The notes: a model not told the origin generated them from the letters alone. A DNA stretch of 12,555 bases from Nanobdellota archaeon (GCA_030640395.1 DAOWJK010000022.1:1-12555); one strand, 5' to 3'; shown: positions 7,071-12,555, numbered from the stretch's first letter. Made by a program: numbers and translations.

Positions 7071-8123
7071 CTATTTTCCAAGATATTCCTTTATTCTTTT
7101 CAACCCTTCTTTTATTTTTTCCTTGTCCAAGGCATAACTCAGCCTTATTCTTCCCGGAGCTCCAAACCAGTCTCCAAGATAAGTAATGACTTTGTGTTTT
7201 TCAAACAATTCCAAAACTGCTTTTTTTGGATTATCCACTTTTGGCAAAACATAAAACGCTCCTTCTGGTTTCCAAAAATCAAGACCCATCTCTTTCAAAC
7301 CCTCACAAATCAGGTCTCTTCTCTCTTTCCATATTCTCAACCCTTTTTCAACATACTCTTTTGGAACTGTTGTAGCAACATAAGCCATCTCCTGTGCAAG
7401 AGTGTTTGTATTCATAGAAGTATGAGTTTTCAAATCAATCACATTTTTCACAAGTGATTTATCATTTGAATATAAATATCCGACCCTGAATCCACACATT
7501 GCAAATGTTTTTGAAAAAGAATTAATAGTAACAACCTGGGGGCCGCTCAAAAGATAATTTTCCCTTTCATAAATCATGTCCTTGTAAACCTCATCTGAAA
7601 TCAAAATAACCTCGCTCTCCTTTGTTATCCTTTCTATCTCCTTCAGAGTTTCAACATCCTGGATTCTGCCAGTAGGATTAGACGGAGAATTAATAAGAAA
7701 TGCCTTGCAATCTTTTATTTTTTCTTTGAAATCAGCAAGGTCAATTTTTCCATTAATAGTCGCTGTATAAACTGGTTCAAGTCCTGCAGCTCTTACAAGC
7801 GGGGGATAAGAATAATAATATGGCTTGTGCAACAAAACTTTCCCTCCTCCTTTTCCAATCACTCTTAAAACTAAATCAAGAGCTTCAGAAGCTCCGTTAG
7901 TTATAATAAAATTATCTTTATCTGAACCAGGATATTGTTTTGAAAGAGCCGCCCTTAGGTTTTCATTTCCCTGAATAAGCCCGTACCTAAAATTATTGTG
8001 CGCATTATGCAAGACATTATAAATCTCTTTAGGCGGGGGCAAATCTGGCTGACCTGCTCCAAAAGATATTATCCCATTACCCTCTACCCCAAGAAACATA
8101 GAAGGACTTAATTCTTTTTCCAT
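7071..8123 (-). CDS. PLP-dependent class I/II aminotransferase (aspartate aminotransferase family)
   Basis: This 350-residue fold-type I enzyme is expected to transfer amino groups between an amino acid and a 2-oxo acid in the cytoplasm. Visible motifs are the N-terminal ISFGAGQPDLPPP (19-31), NGASEALDL (76-84), NSPSNPTG (145-152) with Asn149, SDEVY (176-180) with Asp177 and Tyr180, SFSKTFAMCGFRVGY (202-216) with the PLP-binding Lys205 and Arg213, and RIRLSYA (325-331) with the substrate-carboxylate Arg327. The catalytic set is complete. It is shorter than the usual 380-400 residues mainly because the N-terminal helix before the GAG-QPD motif is reduced. The substrate cannot be assigned: aspartate, aromatic, alanine or branched-chain specificity are all possible. 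The gene diverges from EF-1 beta with an 84-base shared promoter region. Its own TATA-like box lies 21-28 bases upstream. Confidence 0.93.
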   Translation of the reverse strand: MEKELSPSMFLGVEGNGIISFGAGQPDLPPPKEIYNVLHNAHNNFRYGLIQGNENLRAALSKQYPGSDKDNFIITNGASEALDLVLRVIGKGGGKVLLHKPYYYSYPPLVRAAGLEPVYTATINGKIDLADFKEKIKDCKAFLINSPSNPTGRIQDVETLKEIERITKESEVILISDEVYKDMIYERENYLLSGPQVVTINSFSKTFAMCGFRVGYLYSNDKSLVKNVIDLKTHTSMNTNTLAQEMAYVATTVPKEYVEKGLRIWKERRDLICEGLKEMGLDFWKPEGAFYVLPKVDNPKKAVLELFEKHKVITYLGDWFGAPGRIRLSYALDKEKIKEGLKRIKEYLGK

Positions 8124-8143
8124 TTTAATTAATTATTCTCTTT

Positions 8144-8151
8144 GTTTTTAA
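8144..8151 (-). promoter_or_regulatory. TATA-like box of the aminotransferase gene
   Basis: The minus strand reads TTAAAAAC 21-28 bases upstream of the ATG at 8123, preceded by GCAATAC. The combined GCAATACTTA is shared with the distal RPA promoter. Confidence 0.5.
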
Positions 8152-8178
8152 GTATTGCTATAATAAAATTCCAACAAA

Positions 8179-8188
8179 TTTATAAATA
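8179..8188 (+). promoter_or_regulatory. TATA box of the EF-1 beta gene
   Basis: TTTATAAATA lies 20-29 bases before the ATG at 8208, with no Shine-Dalgarno between, consistent with a leaderless mRNA. It is the clearest box in the window. Confidence 0.7.
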
Positions 8189-8207
8189 CAATTTATTAGA
8201 ATAAAAC

Positions 8208-8480
8208 ATGGGTGTAGCATTACTCAAAATAAAACTCATGCCAACTTCACCAGAAGTTAATCTGGAAGAAATAAAAGAAAAAGCAAAAAAAGTTGTGGAA
8301 GAATGTCAGGGAAGAAACTGCAGGTTTGAAGAAGAGCCAATTGCATTTGGTCTGAAAGCAGTCATGGTTTTTTTTGGCATAGATGAATCCCAGGAACTTG
8401 AACCAATTGAAAAAGAATTAAGCAAAATAGAAAATGTTAATTCTGTGCAGGTTGTGGATATGCGGCGAGCTTTTGGATAA
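8208..8480 (+). CDS. Archaeal elongation factor 1-beta (aEF-1B)
   Basis: This 90-residue protein matches the archaeal EF-1 beta family, the guanine nucleotide exchange factor that recharges EF-1 alpha with GTP during translation elongation. Diagnostic segments are the opening MGVALLKIKLMPTSPEVNLE, the central EEEPIAFGLKAVMVFFGI (about 41-58) and the C-terminal VNSVQVVDMRRAFG (77-90). The length is normal for the archaeal protein, which corresponds to the C-terminal exchange domain of the eukaryotic factor. Two Cys residues (33 and 38) are not family landmarks that I know. The start is fixed by the conserved N-terminus and by the TATA box. The gene converges with a membrane-protein gene eight bases downstream. 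Confidence 0.95.
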   Translation: MGVALLKIKLMPTSPEVNLEEIKEKAKKVVEECQGRNCRFEEEPIAFGLKAVMVFFGIDESQELEPIEKELSKIENVNSVQVVDMRRAFG

Positions 8481-8488
8481 GAAACAAA

Positions 8489-9166
8489 TTATTTCAAAGC
8501 TTTAACTATTGCATCTGCAAAAGATTTTATAATTCCCCTGTTAATTTTCTCTTCTTCTTTTTCCATTTCTTCCTTAGTTTTCTCACCATACTCTTTAAAG
8601 GATTTTCCAATCTGAGATGAAAGTTTATACAAAAAAACCAAAACAAATACAATTATCACAAAAATAATAATCTGAACCCCCCAAACTTTTTGTGAAAAAA
8701 CAAGCCAGCCAAAAAATTCAACAACACTTCTTAAAATTTTTAGTTGTGCCAAAATAATTACTATCCCAAATCCAATTGCAGTTGCTATCGCAGATGAAAA
8801 AGAGGAATAGTCTGTAAGTATCTCACTAAGTTTAAAGAAAAAATAAAGCCATAAAATAATTATAAAAAACAAAGTCAAAGATAAAGAATAATTTTCACTA
8901 AACAAAATAACAAAAGCAAAATTAATTTTTTGAAAAAAACCATCAGCAAAAGAAACAAAACTATTTTTCAAAAGCAAATTTTTCCATTTTTCACCAAGAT
9001 AATCCCATTTAGTTTCTTTTATTTTTTCAACACCCTCTTCAATATTTTTTTTCTTCTCTTCAAGCTCTTCAACCTTCTCGTCTAAACCTTCAACAATACT
9101 TTCAGCATAAACTAATTGTGTAAAAAACAATAAACACAAAAAAATCAACACACCTATTTTTTTCAT
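8489..9166 (-). CDS. Membrane protein A of a three-gene cluster: signal peptide, coiled coil and C-terminal TM domain
   Basis: This 225-residue protein is of unknown function. It has a signal peptide (1-21, likely cleaved after Ala21), a Glu/Lys-rich predicted coiled coil (about 27-52), an amphipathic or membrane-associated segment (65-90), three strong transmembrane stretches (95-112, 125-141, 163-181), a shorter hydrophobic patch (146-157) and a charged C-terminal helix (188-225). The TM part aligns almost without gaps to the next gene, sharing SEI, IGFG, KI and FFG with the same spacing (positions 114, 131, 143 and 151 here; 93, 110, 122 and 130 there). The two are therefore homologues, probably from duplication. 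The coiled coil after a signal peptide would lie outside the membrane if the N-terminus is exported. The start is supported by a TATA-like box. I do not recognise a described family. Confidence 0.75.
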   Translation of the reverse strand: MKKIGVLIFLCLLFFTQLVYAESIVEGLDEKVEELEEKKKNIEEGVEKIKETKWDYLGEKWKNLLLKNSFVSFADGFFQKINFAFVILFSENYSLSLTLFFIIILWLYFFFKLSEILTDYSSFSSAIATAIGFGIVIILAQLKILRSVVEFFGWLVFSQKVWGVQIIIFVIIVFVLVFLYKLSSQIGKSFKEYGEKTKEEMEKEEEKINRGIIKSFADAIVKALK

Positions 9167-9187
9167 AATAATCTAAAAGAAAACAAG

Positions 9188-9196
9188 TTTTTAAAA
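9188..9196 (-). promoter_or_regulatory. TATA-like box of membrane protein A
   Basis: The minus strand reads TTTTAAAAA within AATTTTAAAAAC, 22-30 bases upstream of the ATG at 9166. This gene may therefore be transcribed separately from its homologue upstream. Confidence 0.45.
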
Positions 9197-9221
9197 TTAA
9201 GTTTTTAATATAAAATGCTTT

Positions 9222-9830
9222 TTATTTAAAGGAATCACTTACTTCTTTAAGTCCTCTAATCGCATCAGAAGCTTTTTTTGCTCCTTGAGAAGTTTTCACT
9301 GCATCAATTTCTGCTTGCCTATCCCATCGCCATTTTCTAAGAGTTTTTCCAAGACCTATATTAAAAACCACTGCTGCAAAAATTGATGCAAGTATTATAA
9401 TTATAATCCCAACTGCCCCTACCCCCGCAGTTAATCCAAAAAATCCTGCAAGGTAAGGAATAATTTTAGTAACCCCTGCTATAATCGCTAAGCCAAATCC
9501 AATTACCCAAGAAGTAGTCTCTGAAAAAGTGCTAAACAAAGAAACAATTTCTGAAAATGTAAAAGAAAGTATTAAAAAAATAGCAATATAAAGTACTAAT
9601 CCTTCCCATGTCGGATTCTCAGAAATTCCTAAAAGAACACTAAACATGTCTTGCAACCAATTAGGCATGTCCACAATTTTATTTGTTTTATCTGTTCCTA
9701 CTTTTGGAATAAAATCACTATTAACAAATTGAACAGCCCCCCAAATAATAAACCCTACAACAAGTAAGGAAATTAAACCGATAAGAATTTTAGTTCCCAT
9801 ACCCAATGTTTTCTTAATTGCATCAACCAT
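9222..9830 (-). CDS. Membrane protein B of a three-gene cluster, homologue of protein A
   Basis: This 202-residue integral membrane protein is of unknown function. Hydrophobic segments lie at 14-35, 76-98, 105-122 and 137-158, with a Gly-rich short segment (about 124-136) that may be a loop or half-helix. A polar region of about 40 residues (36-75) with DMPNWLQDMFS looks amphipathic. The C-terminus (163-202) is charged and soluble (LRKWRWDRQAEID...). The central TM region aligns with protein A, sharing SEI, IGFG, KI and FFG at equal intervals. Protein A has a signal peptide and coiled coil at the position where B has an N-terminal TM helix, so the flanks have diverged while the core is kept. 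The gene is 55 bases from A and 53 bases from C on the same strand. Holin-like, secretion-related or pilus-related roles are conceivable, but nothing in the sequence decides. Confidence 0.75.
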   Translation of the reverse strand: MVDAIKKTLGMGTKILIGLISLLVVGFIIWGAVQFVNSDFIPKVGTDKTNKIVDMPNWLQDMFSVLLGISENPTWEGLVLYIAIFLILSFTFSEIVSLFSTFSETTSWVIGFGLAIIAGVTKIIPYLAGFFGLTAGVGAVGIIIIILASIFAAVVFNIGLGKTLRKWRWDRQAEIDAVKTSQGAKKASDAIRGLKEVSDSFK

Positions 9831-9846
9831 TTTATCTCTTTTATTA

Positions 9847-9857
9847 TTTTATTAAAA
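9847..9857 (-). promoter_or_regulatory. Possible TATA-like box of membrane protein B
   Basis: TTTTAATAAAA lies 17-27 bases upstream of the ATG at 9830. A stronger match, TTTATAAAAA at 9869-9878, sits 39-48 bases upstream and would give a leader of about 18 bases. Which one is used is unclear. Confidence 0.35.
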
Positions 9858-9883
9858 CACGCTTTTTCTTTTTATAAATATTT

Positions 9884-10435
9884 CTATCTTCTTTTACCAC
9901 TCTTTTTAATTAAAGATTTAACTATCCCAACACCAACTAATACAATTAAAAAAACAGGGTGAACAACAATTTCATAAACATCATAAAAACCAGAAGGGAG
10001 ATTATAATGAGAAGGGTCAAAACCAAATTTTAATATTGCCCATAATCCAGCCACAATTATAAAAATCGCTATGCCTCCTCCAACATTTTGTTTTAATGCT
10101 TTGTAAAAAGGAATAGATAAAATAACAAGAACAATTAAAACCAGCACAAAAATCCAGACACTAAGTGCTTCCCCAAAAATACCTTCAATTAAATTCTGCC
10201 TTACAAAAGCCGCTGCAGTAAAAAAAGCAATTATTAAAGATATGATTGCTACTGAAGATTTATTTTCCAAAACCTTGCTATCAGATTCCCATGGATATTG
10301 TTTCTTTTTACCTTTAGTAAAAAAATTGCTAAGAGATATGTAAACCATTGCAAACACAACTAAAAAAACCCCCGCAAAAACCAGCCATTCACTTTCCAAA
10401 ATATCAGACGGAGAAAAATTATAAAAGTTTACCAT
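9884..10435 (-). CDS. Membrane protein C of a three-gene cluster (start moved to the internal ATG)
   Basis: This 183-residue integral membrane protein is of unknown function, with hydrophobic segments at 17-38, 60-78, 90-110, 119-137 and 155-176 and a basic C-terminus (KSLIKKSGKRR). An ATG 42 bases further upstream (10477) gives a longer ORF. However, a TATA box, TTTATATAT, lies 21-29 bases before the ATG at 10435 and none is suitably placed for 10477, so I prefer the shorter form. The layout of one long TM helix with Phe-rich spacing, a polar KGKKK linker and a second helix beginning NKSSVAIISL resembles the core of proteins A and B (TM, polar turn, I-G-F-G-type helix). Residue identity is too low for me to call homology firmly. 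The gene diverges from the HIT-domain gene. Confidence 0.7.
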   Translation of the reverse strand: MVNFYNFSPSDILESEWLVFAGVFLVVFAMVYISLSNFFTKGKKKQYPWESDSKVLENKSSVAIISLIIAFFTAAAFVRQNLIEGIFGEALSVWIFVLVLIVLVILSIPFYKALKQNVGGGIAIFIIVAGLWAILKFGFDPSHYNLPSGFYDVYEIVVHPVFLIVLVGVGIVKSLIKKSGKRR

Positions 10436-10455
10436 AAGAATTTTATTATTAGCAG

Positions 10456-10464
10456 ATATATAAA
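10456..10464 (-). promoter_or_regulatory. TATA box of membrane protein C
   Basis: The minus strand reads TTTATATAT 21-29 bases upstream of the ATG at 10435. It lies three bases from the TATA box of the divergent HIT gene, and it decides the start choice for protein C. Confidence 0.6.
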
Positions 10465-10466
10465 AC

Positions 10467-10474
10467 TTTTTATA
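10467..10474 (+). promoter_or_regulatory. TATA box of the HIT-domain gene
   Basis: TTTTTATA lies 24-31 bases upstream of the ATG at 10498 on the plus strand, fitting a leaderless transcript. It is almost back-to-back with the box for protein C on the other strand. Confidence 0.55.
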
Positions 10475-10497
10475 CAATAATTCCTTACTTCTTTCAC

Positions 10498-11106
10498 ATG
10501 CTACCCCAAGAACAAATTACCCAGATAAAAAATCAAATCATCCGGCAGATAAATTCAACTTTTCCAGAGGACAAAAAACAATCTGCAATTCAGCAGATTA
10601 AATCAATGAATCCTGAACAGCTTGAAGAATTTCTAAAACAAAATAAATTAATGAAACAAGGTGCAACCCCTGAAACTTCGCAATGCATTTTTTGCTCTAT
10701 TGTTTCAGGACAAACACAATCCTACAAAATTGACGAAAACTCCAACGCTATTGCAATTCTGGAAATAAATCCAATCTCAAAAGCACACGCAATTGTCATC
10801 CCAAAAAAACACTCTGAAAAAGTTTCCAAAAAAGCCCTGCAACTTGCTGAAAAAATAAAAAAGAAAATAAACACAAAATTCAGGCCAAAAAACATTGAAC
10901 TAATTCCCACAAATTTATTTGGCCACCAAATAATAAATATCCTCCCTGTTTACACTGATGAAACAATTAATTCTGAAAAACATCAGGCAAAACCAGAAGA
11001 ACTTGAAAAACTAAAAAAACAACTTGAGAAAAAACCAAAATTAATCAAAAAATCAAAACCTAAAAAAATCAAAGAAAAACTCTGGCTTCCAAGAAGGATT
11101 CCTTAA
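10498..11106 (+). CDS. HIT-fold protein with a degenerate histidine triad
   Basis: This protein has 202 residues. A helical N-terminus (about 3-50, Gln/Lys-rich, ending NPEQLEEFLKQNKL) precedes a HIT-type core. CIFC (Cys63, Cys66) opens the core, followed by AILEINPISKAHAIVIPKKH (86-105), the usual strand-loop-strand of HIT proteins with the expected Zn-ligand-like His105. The place of the HxHxHxxP signature is FGHQIINILP (141-150). The first His is kept (His143), but the second, the nucleophile in active HIT hydrolases, is Ile145 and the third is Asn147, while Pro150 stays in register. A Lys-rich tail (165-197) follows. Nucleotide hydrolase or transferase activity is therefore unlikely. Binding of nucleotide, RNA or a protein partner is more plausible given the basic tail. 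The gene is alone on the plus strand and converges with a small ORF five bases downstream. Confidence 0.85.
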   Translation: MLPQEQITQIKNQIIRQINSTFPEDKKQSAIQQIKSMNPEQLEEFLKQNKLMKQGATPETSQCIFCSIVSGQTQSYKIDENSNAIAILEINPISKAHAIVIPKKHSEKVSKKALQLAEKIKKKINTKFRPKNIELIPTNLFGHQIINILPVYTDETINSEKHQAKPEELEKLKKQLEKKPKLIKKSKPKKIKEKLWLPRRIP

Positions 11107-11111
11107 AATAA

Positions 11112-11348
11112 TCAATCTTGGAATATTTCTGAGGAAGAATAAGGCTCAGAAACTCCAAGTTTTTTTAATAAATTAAAAATTCTGGGATGATTATCTTTCA
11201 AATAATATCTGGACAAACTATAAAGAGAACTCCACTTTTGCTTTTCAAAAACACCATGCATTTTGAAAAAACTTTTTTCAATTTTAAATTCAAGATTTAC
11301 TTTTTTAACCGGAAAATACCATTCTCTAGAAACAGAATCTATTGTCAT
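11112..11348 (-). CDS. Small protein of unknown function with its own promoter
   Basis: This 78-residue soluble protein (MTIDSVSREWYFPVKKVNLE at the start) has no signal peptide, TM helix or cysteine. The first half looks beta-rich (YFPVKKVNLEFKIEKSFFK). The second half is helical (WSSLYSLSRYYLKDNHPRIFNLLKKLG) and ends in an acidic Ser-rich tail. I do not recognise the family. It is supported as real by a TATA box (TTTATATAG) exactly 21-29 bases before its ATG, located right at the stop of the prepilin peptidase gene, and by filling the gap between two genes almost completely. It converges with the HIT-domain gene. Confidence 0.6.
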   Translation of the reverse strand: MTIDSVSREWYFPVKKVNLEFKIEKSFFKMHGVFEKQKWSSLYSLSRYYLKDNHPRIFNLLKKLGVSEPYSSSEIFQD

Positions 11349-11368
11349 AATAAATAAAAATTAAGAAA

Positions 11369-11377
11369 CTATATAAA
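11369..11377 (-). promoter_or_regulatory. TATA box of the small ORF at 11348
   Basis: The minus strand reads TTTATATAG 21-29 bases upstream of the ATG at 11348. It lies just past the prepilin peptidase stop, so the small gene need not depend on read-through. Confidence 0.55.
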
Positions 11378-11382
11378 CCTTC

Positions 11383-12228
11383 TCAAATCAAAAACCACAA
11401 TTCTTCAAACTTCCCAACAAACCAAAAATAAACCAAAACAACAAAACTGACTAAAAAAACAGGAACAAATTGAATTCCCTGCTTTATCTTTATTTCTTTA
11501 TGTGCCTTCCTTATTAACTCAATCTCTCTTTTATTCAAACCATCCCAACTTGCCTTGATTGTTTTCTTCCCAACTCTCAAATCCTTGTAAAGCCAATCAC
11601 CCTCTGTTAAATATTTAGTTTTGATTTTTTTAATCATACAAACCTCTTCCACTGATTTTGCATACAAATAAAAATAAGGGAGAACAAAAACCAAAACTCC
11701 TGTATAAAACAATAAATTCTCAATAAACCCCAAAGCCATTAATAAAACTCCAAGAAACATAAAAGCATAAATAAATTTTCTTTTGCTTTTTAATCTCTTT
11801 GAAAATTCTCTTCTAAATTTCTTAAAATTTTTCAGTCCTAAATAAAGACTAACTATCAAACCATAAAATGCTCCCACAAACAAAAATATAAAAAAGAAAC
11901 TTGCAAATATTCTCAAATTAATTTTAAAAATTTCAGAAAAAGGCAACACAGCCCCAAGGGCAATCATAAGTTTTGCATCTCCTCCTGCAAACATTCTTCC
12001 ATAATAAAGTGCATTGCCCAATACAAAAAATATGCCAAGCCCAATCAAACCCTGATAAAAAAATCCAAATGATTCAGAAAACAAACTGTAAAAAAATCTA
12101 AAACCCAAAGCAAAAATTATCAGTGAAAAATTTAACCAGTTCGCAACTTCCCTTGTCCTCAAATCCTGCACAGTCGCAAAAATAATCCAAGCCAACCCAA
12201 GCACAATTAAAAAAATTATTTCATACAT
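11383..12228 (-). CDS. Archaeal prepilin/preflagellin peptidase (A24 family aspartic membrane protease)
   Basis: This 281-residue polytopic membrane protein cleaves the short signal peptides of type IV pilin-like and archaellin precursors at the membrane. The two catalytic aspartates are visible: Asp22 in QDLRTREVANWLN (21-33), matching the D-x-R-x-x-E-x-x-N pattern, and Asp84 in FAGGDAKLM (80-88), the GxGD region with Ala at the first Gly position. TM segments lie at about 2-21, 32-50, 57-75, 86-96, 105-128, 153-190 (two helices) and 255-277. It is longer than typical FlaK/PibD enzymes (about 230). The extra part is a cytosolic-looking domain (about 192-250, with YLTEGDWLYKDLRVGKKTI and WDGLNKREIELIRK) before the last TM helix. 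No pilin or secretion ATPase gene lies in the window. The start is fixed by a TATA box. Confidence 0.92.
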   Translation of the reverse strand: MYEIIFLIVLGLAWIIFATVQDLRTREVANWLNFSLIIFALGFRFFYSLFSESFGFFYQGLIGLGIFFVLGNALYYGRMFAGGDAKLMIALGAVLPFSEIFKINLRIFASFFFIFLFVGAFYGLIVSLYLGLKNFKKFRREFSKRLKSKRKFIYAFMFLGVLLMALGFIENLLFYTGVLVFVLPYFYLYAKSVEEVCMIKKIKTKYLTEGDWLYKDLRVGKKTIKASWDGLNKREIELIRKAHKEIKIKQGIQFVPVFLVSFVVLVYFWFVGKFEELWFLI

Positions 12229-12247
12229 AATAAAAAAAAGAAAAACT

Positions 12248-12257
12248 TATTTATAAA
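12248..12257 (-). promoter_or_regulatory. TATA box of the prepilin peptidase gene
   Basis: The minus strand reads TTTATAAATA 20-29 bases upstream of the ATG at 12228. The 14 bases TTTTATAAATAAGT are identical to the surface-protein promoter, at the same distance from the ATG. Confidence 0.65.
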
Positions 12258-12258
12258 A

Positions 12259-12491
12259 CTATTTTCCAATTTTTGTTGTTCTAAATTTTCCACCCTTCTT
12301 ATAAGGATGCTTTTTCTTCTCTCTCTTTTTATCTTTCTTCTTCCTCCTTTGTTCAGATGCACTTGCCATCAAAAGACACCTCGCGGTTTCTTTTGTAAAA
12401 TTCCCTCTCTGTTCCGGTGGGCGATTTCTTTAAGAGCTTCCGACGGAAATCGCATAGAACAAAGTTTCCTAAATTTAATTGTTGTTATCAT
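12259..12491 (-). CDS. Small basic protein gene with an apparent one-base frameshift
   Basis: Reading from ATG 12491, the frame gives MITTIKFRKLCSMRFPSEAL, then KEIAHRNREG, and hits a TGA at 12369-12371 after only 40 codons. From about 12404 the -1 frame carries a convincing continuation, NFTKETARCLLMASASEQRR, then a Lys/Arg-rich stretch and KKHPYKKGGKFRTTKIGK, ending at TAG 12259-12261. Joined, the product is about 78 residues: a helical N-terminal half and a highly basic tail, suggesting nucleic-acid or ribosome binding. Restoring the frame needs one extra base near GGGAATTTT, for example AA for AAA. A TATA box sits 21-29 bases before ATG 12491. Alternatives are a 36-residue protein starting at ATG 12369, or a structured RNA, since the middle is unusually GC-rich. 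An assembly or sequencing indel seems the simplest cause. I do not recognise the family. Confidence 0.5.
12421..12453. repeat. Perfect 8-base inverted repeat in a locally GC-rich segment
   Basis: GCGATTTC (12421-12428) and GAAATCGC (12446-12453) are perfect reverse complements separated by 17 bases. The loop holds the start of a competing short palindrome, TTCCGACGGAA (12438-12448). It lies inside the proposed small gene. Confidence 0.5.
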
Positions 12492-12511
12492 AATTCTATA
12501 GAACACCAATA

Positions 12512-12520
12512 GTTTATAAA
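12512..12520 (-). promoter_or_regulatory. TATA box of the frame-broken small gene
   Basis: The minus strand reads TTTATAAAC 21-29 bases upstream of the ATG at 12491, the same spacing as for the established genes in the window. It supports 12491 rather than 12455 or 12369 as the start. Confidence 0.55.
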
Positions 12521-12555
12521 TTTTTTCAGATTAAAATTAGAATCAATAATTTATA

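Noticed and set aside
6968..7186. Plus-strand ORF of 72 codons bridging the RPA-aminotransferase gap
   Set aside because: Half of it is antisense to the aminotransferase C-terminus, and the rest crosses promoter and terminator signals of the minus strand.
10436..10477. N-terminal extension of 14 residues for membrane protein C
   Set aside because: The TATA box at 10456-10464 would lie inside the extended coding region, and no box precedes 10477 at the usual spacing.
12365..12385. C/D-box guide RNA suggested by TGATGG and CTGA on the minus strand near 12350-12372
   Set aside because: The C-like box departs from RTGATGA, the spacing to CTGA is only nine bases, and no C'/D' pair was found.
12361..12460. 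tRNA gene in the GC-rich island
   Set aside because: No acceptor stem pairing and no GTTCRANNC-type T-arm on either strand.
12307..12501. Plus-strand ORF of 64 codons rich in Leu, Phe and Ile
   Set aside because: It is the antisense shadow of the small basic gene: runs of AAG/AAA on the minus strand read as Leu/Phe on the plus strand. It has no promoter.

Overview
The window reads as a piece of an AT-rich archaeal chromosome, most likely from a small-genome DPANN-type lineage (Pacearchaeota, Woesearchaeota or a relative; this is inferred from protein style, not proven). The archaeal markers are a short archaeal-type EF-1 beta, an RPA-type single-stranded DNA-binding protein with a zinc site, an archaeal prepilin peptidase and a secreted Cys-rich surface protein. 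Almost every gene that could have its own promoter has a TATA-like box about 20-30 bases upstream of its ATG and no Shine-Dalgarno sequence. That pattern fits leaderless transcription, and I used it to choose starts.

Layout. 1-254: the end of a gene cut by the left edge. 251-709: a YdjM-family membrane protein. 829-3752: a two-gene minus-strand cassette, a GHKL (MutL/MORC-like) ATPase fused to a PD-(D/E)XK-like nuclease domain, followed by a complete cytosine-5 DNA methyltransferase. This is the best candidate for an unusual restriction/defence system. 3813-5996: a 727-residue secreted mosaic protein. 6027-6968: RPA. 7071-8123: a PLP aminotransferase. 8208-8480: EF-1 beta. 8489-10435: three consecutive minus-strand membrane proteins, at least two of them clear homologues of each other. 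10498-11106: a HIT-fold protein that has lost two of the three triad histidines. 11112-11348: a small orphan. 11383-12228: prepilin peptidase. 12259-12491: a small basic protein whose reading frame appears broken by one missing base.

How the genes work together. The ATPase-nuclease and methyltransferase are probably one transcript and one system (attack and self-marking of DNA). RPA and EF-1 beta are housekeeping replication and translation genes. The surface protein, prepilin peptidase and membrane-protein trio belong to the cell envelope, but nothing in the window links them mechanistically. Transcription is mostly on the minus strand, with divergent promoter pairs at 8124-8207 and 10436-10497 and convergent gene ends at 251-254, 8480-8489 and 11106-11112. 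No rRNA, tRNA, CRISPR array or insertion sequence was seen. The only stretch of more than 300 bases without a long ORF is 12229-12555, which holds the frame-broken small gene, its promoter and an inverted repeat.
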